A DNA stretch of 45,930 nucleotides, from positions 1 to 45,930 of the forward strand of contig JAAWEA010000059.1 of the NCBI GenBank assembly GCA_022794055.1. The letters are read 5' to 3'. The position numbers were made by a program, and so were the translations under genes. This DNA comes from Clostridia bacterium (GTDB lineage Bacteria; Bacillota; Clostridia; TANB77; CAG-508). Positions 43,766 to 45,930 of the stretch are shown here, in pieces; position 1 is the first letter of the stretch, and every line of letters begins with the position of its first letter. Below the pieces are notes generated by a model that had not been told where the DNA came from, did no database searches, and worked only from the letters and a program-made list of their open reading frames with translations.

Positions 43766-44851
43766 ATGAAATTTGTACATATAGCAGATATGCACTTCGA
43801 TGCACCATTTACAAATCTTTCTGATAAAGAAATGTTAGGAGATTTAATGAGGCTGGAACAAAGGAAAGTTTTTAAAAAAGTTATAGAATATATAAAAGAA
43901 AATTTTGTTGAATATTTATTTATTGCAGGAGACCTATATGAACAAAAATATGTCAGAAAATCAACTATAGAATATATAAATAATTTATTTAAAGAAATTC
44001 CTAAAACAAAAATATTTATAGCACCAGGAAATCATGACCCTTATATAAAAAATTCTTATTATTATAAATTTGATTGGAATAAAAATGTAAAAATATTTAC
44101 TTCTAAAATTGAAAAAGTAAAACTTGGAGATATCAATATATATGGATATGGATTTAATGATTTTTATTGTGAAGGGTGTGGAATAGAAGATTTTAAAATA
44201 GAAGATTATAATCTAATAAATATATTTGTTGTTCACGGCTCTTTAGATTGTGTATCTGTAGAAGATAAACAGTATAACCCAATGTTCCGTAAGGATTTAA
44301 GAGAAAAGGGATTTGATTATGTAGCATTAGGGCATATTCATAAAGTAGATTATAATCATGAAGAAAAACAAAGAATTGTTTATCCAGGTTCTATGATTTC
44401 AGGAGGATTTGATGAGTTAGGAAAACATGGCATGATTGTGGGAGAATTAAATAAAGATGATATTAAATTAGAATTTATTCCATTAGCTGATATTGAATTT
44501 AAAATAAAGGAAATAGAAGTTACATATATTTTTTCAAAAGAAGAATTAATAGAAAAAATAAATGAGTTAGTTTTTAAAGAAAGAGAACTAATAGAAATTA
44601 TTTTGACAGGAAAAAGAAATTTTCAAATTAATTTGAACGAATTACATAAATTGATTACAAATTCAAAAGTAATAAAGATAAAAGATAAGACAAAAATAAA
44701 TTATGATTTAAAACTATTATCAAATGAAAAAACATTAAAGGGGCTATTTGTTAAGCAGATGTTAGATAAATTACAAGATGAAACAATTACAGAAGAATAT
44801 AGAATAAAAATAGAAAAAGCAATGGAGATAGGATTAGAGGCTTTACAATAA
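43766..44851 (+). CDS. SbcD/YhaO-like DNA repair phosphoesterase
   Basis: This 361-residue calcineurin-type metallophosphoesterase has FVHIADMHFDAPF at the N terminus, AGDLYEQKYV near residues 53-62, the catalytic GNHDPY near 89-94, VVHGSLD near 156-162 and ALGHIHK near 190-196: the five Mre11/SbcD metal motifs. I chose the ATG at 43766 after GGAGG; the ATG at 43754 overlaps the ribosome-binding site. It is shorter than SbcD and matches the YhaO group, whose ATPase partner YhaN follows 15 bp downstream. Together they should process DNA ends. Confidence 0.9.
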   Translation: MKFVHIADMHFDAPFTNLSDKEMLGDLMRLEQRKVFKKVIEYIKENFVEYLFIAGDLYEQKYVRKSTIEYINNLFKEIPKTKIFIAPGNHDPYIKNSYYYKFDWNKNVKIFTSKIEKVKLGDINIYGYGFNDFYCEGCGIEDFKIEDYNLINIFVVHGSLDCVSVEDKQYNPMFRKDLREKGFDYVALGHIHKVDYNHEEKQRIVYPGSMISGGFDELGKHGMIVGELNKDDIKLEFIPLADIEFKIKEIEVTYIFSKEELIEKINELVFKERELIEIILTGKRNFQINLNELHKLITNSKVIKIKDKTKINYDLKLLSNEKTLKGLFVKQMLDKLQDETITEEYRIKIEKAMEIGLEALQ

Positions 44852-44866
44852 GAAAAGGAGGATAAT

Positions 44867-45930
44867 TTGAAAATAAATAAGTTAAAAATTAATTCTTATG
44901 GAAAGTTAAAAGATAAAGAAATAATTTTAAGTAATGGAATAAATTTAATATATGGTGAAAATGAATCGGGAAAATCAACGTTAATTCATTTTATAATAAA
45001 TTTATTTTATGGAAATATAAAAAATAAAAAAGGAAAAGAAATTTCAGATTATGAAAAATATCAGCCTTGGAATGGAGAAGAGTTTTTAGGAAAAATAAAT
45101 TATGAATTAGATGATGGAACAAAATATGAAGTATTTAGAGATTTTTATAAAAGGAATCCTAAAATATTTAATTACAATATGGAAGATATATCTAATGAAT
45201 TTAATATTGATAAAAATAAAGGAAATGAATTTTTTTATGAACAAACTAAAATAGACGAGGATTTATTTTTATCCACACTTGCAATTAATCAAACAGAAAT
45301 TAAATTAGGAAATCAAGAACAAAATATATTAATTCAAAAATTAGCAAATTTAACGGAAACAGGTGATGATAATATATCGTTTAAAATTGCTATTGATAGA
45401 ATTAATAGAAGACAATTAGAAGAAGTTGGAACTGATAGGACTAGAGAAAAACCTATTAATTTAATTCAGAAAAGATTAGAGGAATTACGAGAAGAAAAAG
45501 AAAAAATTGAAAGATATGAATATTTACAAGATGAATTTGAAGAAAAAGAAAATAAATTAAATAACGAAATATTAAAACTAAAAAATGTAAATAATTTTTT
45601 AAAAGAGATTAAATTATTTAAAGATAATGAAAAAATAGAAAATGAGAAAATAAAAGTAAAAGAAAATATACAAAAACAATATGAAGAAAAAATTGAATCT
45701 TTAAAAAAAGAAATATCTGAATCAAAGGAAGATTTAAAAAAAATAAAAATAAAAAAATTAGAAGAAAATAAAAAAATAAAAAAATTAAATATTATTTTTT
45801 TATTTTTACTATTAATTAATATTTTACAATTTTATTTAATAGAGAATAAATATTTTAAATATTTTTTTCTTTTAACAATACCTGTATTTTTGATTTTTTA
45901 TTTATTTAAAATTATTAATAAAAATAAAAA
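44867..45930 (+). CDS. YhaN/SbcC-like ATPase, N-terminal part (3' end outside window)
   Basis: A TTG start after AAAAGGAGG opens a frame that runs to the window edge (354 codons). The start shows INSYGKLKDKEIILSNGINLIYGENESGKSTLIHF, with the Rad50/SMC-type Walker A GENESGKST near residues 31-39. A Q-loop-like region and a long Lys/Glu-rich coiled coil follow, and then two adjacent membrane helices near residues 305-350 (NIIFLFLLLINILQFYLI; YFFLLTIPVFLIFYLF). Paired membrane helices inside the coiled coil are a feature of the YhaN branch rather than classical SbcC. The C-terminal ATPase half lies beyond the window. Confidence 0.88.
   Translation, partial: MKINKLKINSYGKLKDKEIILSNGINLIYGENESGKSTLIHFIINLFYGNIKNKKGKEISDYEKYQPWNGEEFLGKINYELDDGTKYEVFRDFYKRNPKIFNYNMEDISNEFNIDKNKGNEFFYEQTKIDEDLFLSTLAINQTEIKLGNQEQNILIQKLANLTETGDDNISFKIAIDRINRRQLEEVGTDRTREKPINLIQKRLEELREEKEKIERYEYLQDEFEEKENKLNNEILKLKNVNNFLKEIKLFKDNEKIENEKIKVKENIQKQYEEKIESLKKEISESKEDLKKIKIKKLEENKKIKKLNIIFLFLLLINILQFYLIENKYFKYFFLLTIPVFLIFYLFKIINKNK

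Overview
This window is very AT-rich DNA from a Gram-positive, endospore-forming Clostridia-type bacterium, probably an uncultivated gut lineage. The lineage is inferred from gene content and codon use. Sporulation and germination genes are plentiful: spmA, spmB, spoIIR, a GerMN-domain protein, sleB, ypeB and an alpha/beta-type SASP. Arginine is written mostly as AGA/AGG. The single tRNA gene is tRNA-Arg(CCU), which reads AGG.

Layout. 1-3.4 kb: the end of an ABC permease, a membrane J-protein, a patatin-like lipase and a GerMN-domain protein. 3.4-5.3 kb: a trmN6-like gene, rsmI and a convergent abrB. 5.4-6.6 kb: spmA-spmB. 6.7 kb: a 32-residue membrane peptide with its own promoter. 6.9-10.4 kb (minus): rlmH, yycJ and murA, then spoIIR. 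10.6-14.2 kb: an unknown gene, a UDP-sugar pyrophosphorylase and a phosphohexomutase. 14.3-15.0 kb: a TtcA-like tRNA thiolase. 15.3-24.1 kb: a 2938-residue surface protein. 24.2-28.0 kb: tRNA-Arg, a membrane protein, SRP RNA and dnaX-ybaB-recR. 28.1-30.3 kb (minus): a pilin-like protein and a UgtP-like glycosyltransferase. 30.3-34.3 kb: sleB-ypeB, a VanW-family protein and a SASP. 34.5-37.9 kb: murF-ddl and cbpA-like dnaJ. 38.0-43.6 kb: two unknown genes, a VirD4/TraG-like ATPase and an adenosine-deaminase-like/SLOG-like fusion. 43.8 kb to the end: a YhaO/YhaN (SbcD/SbcC-like) pair cut by the window edge.

The most striking observation concerns the codon CGG. I read every cgg on the plus strand and every ccg under minus-strand genes, about 14,000 codons in all. 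CGG occurs in frame only three times: in spmA (5760), at the end of spmB (6549) and in the virD4-like gene (39398). In spmA and virD4 the reading frame is broken exactly there by one extra C. Skipping that C restores a conserved glycine and the rest of the protein: the SpmA NAATPLG motif and the VirD4 Walker A loop. In spmB, skipping the C gives Gly followed at once by TAG, which matches the usual SpmB ending and places the stop directly before a hairpin. The simplest single explanation is that CGG is not decoded as a normal triplet here and the ribosome moves +1 at CGGN, reading GGN as glycine. Sequencing error or independent pseudogenisation remain alternatives, but they would not predict that every in-frame CGG is a frameshift site.

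Other notable items are the giant adhesin with two ectodomains joined by a mid-protein membrane hairpin, the ADA-SLOG-like fusion beside a VirD4-like ATPase without a conjugation module, several long unexplained inverted repeats, and an 11-bp tandem array directly upstream of a strong promoter.
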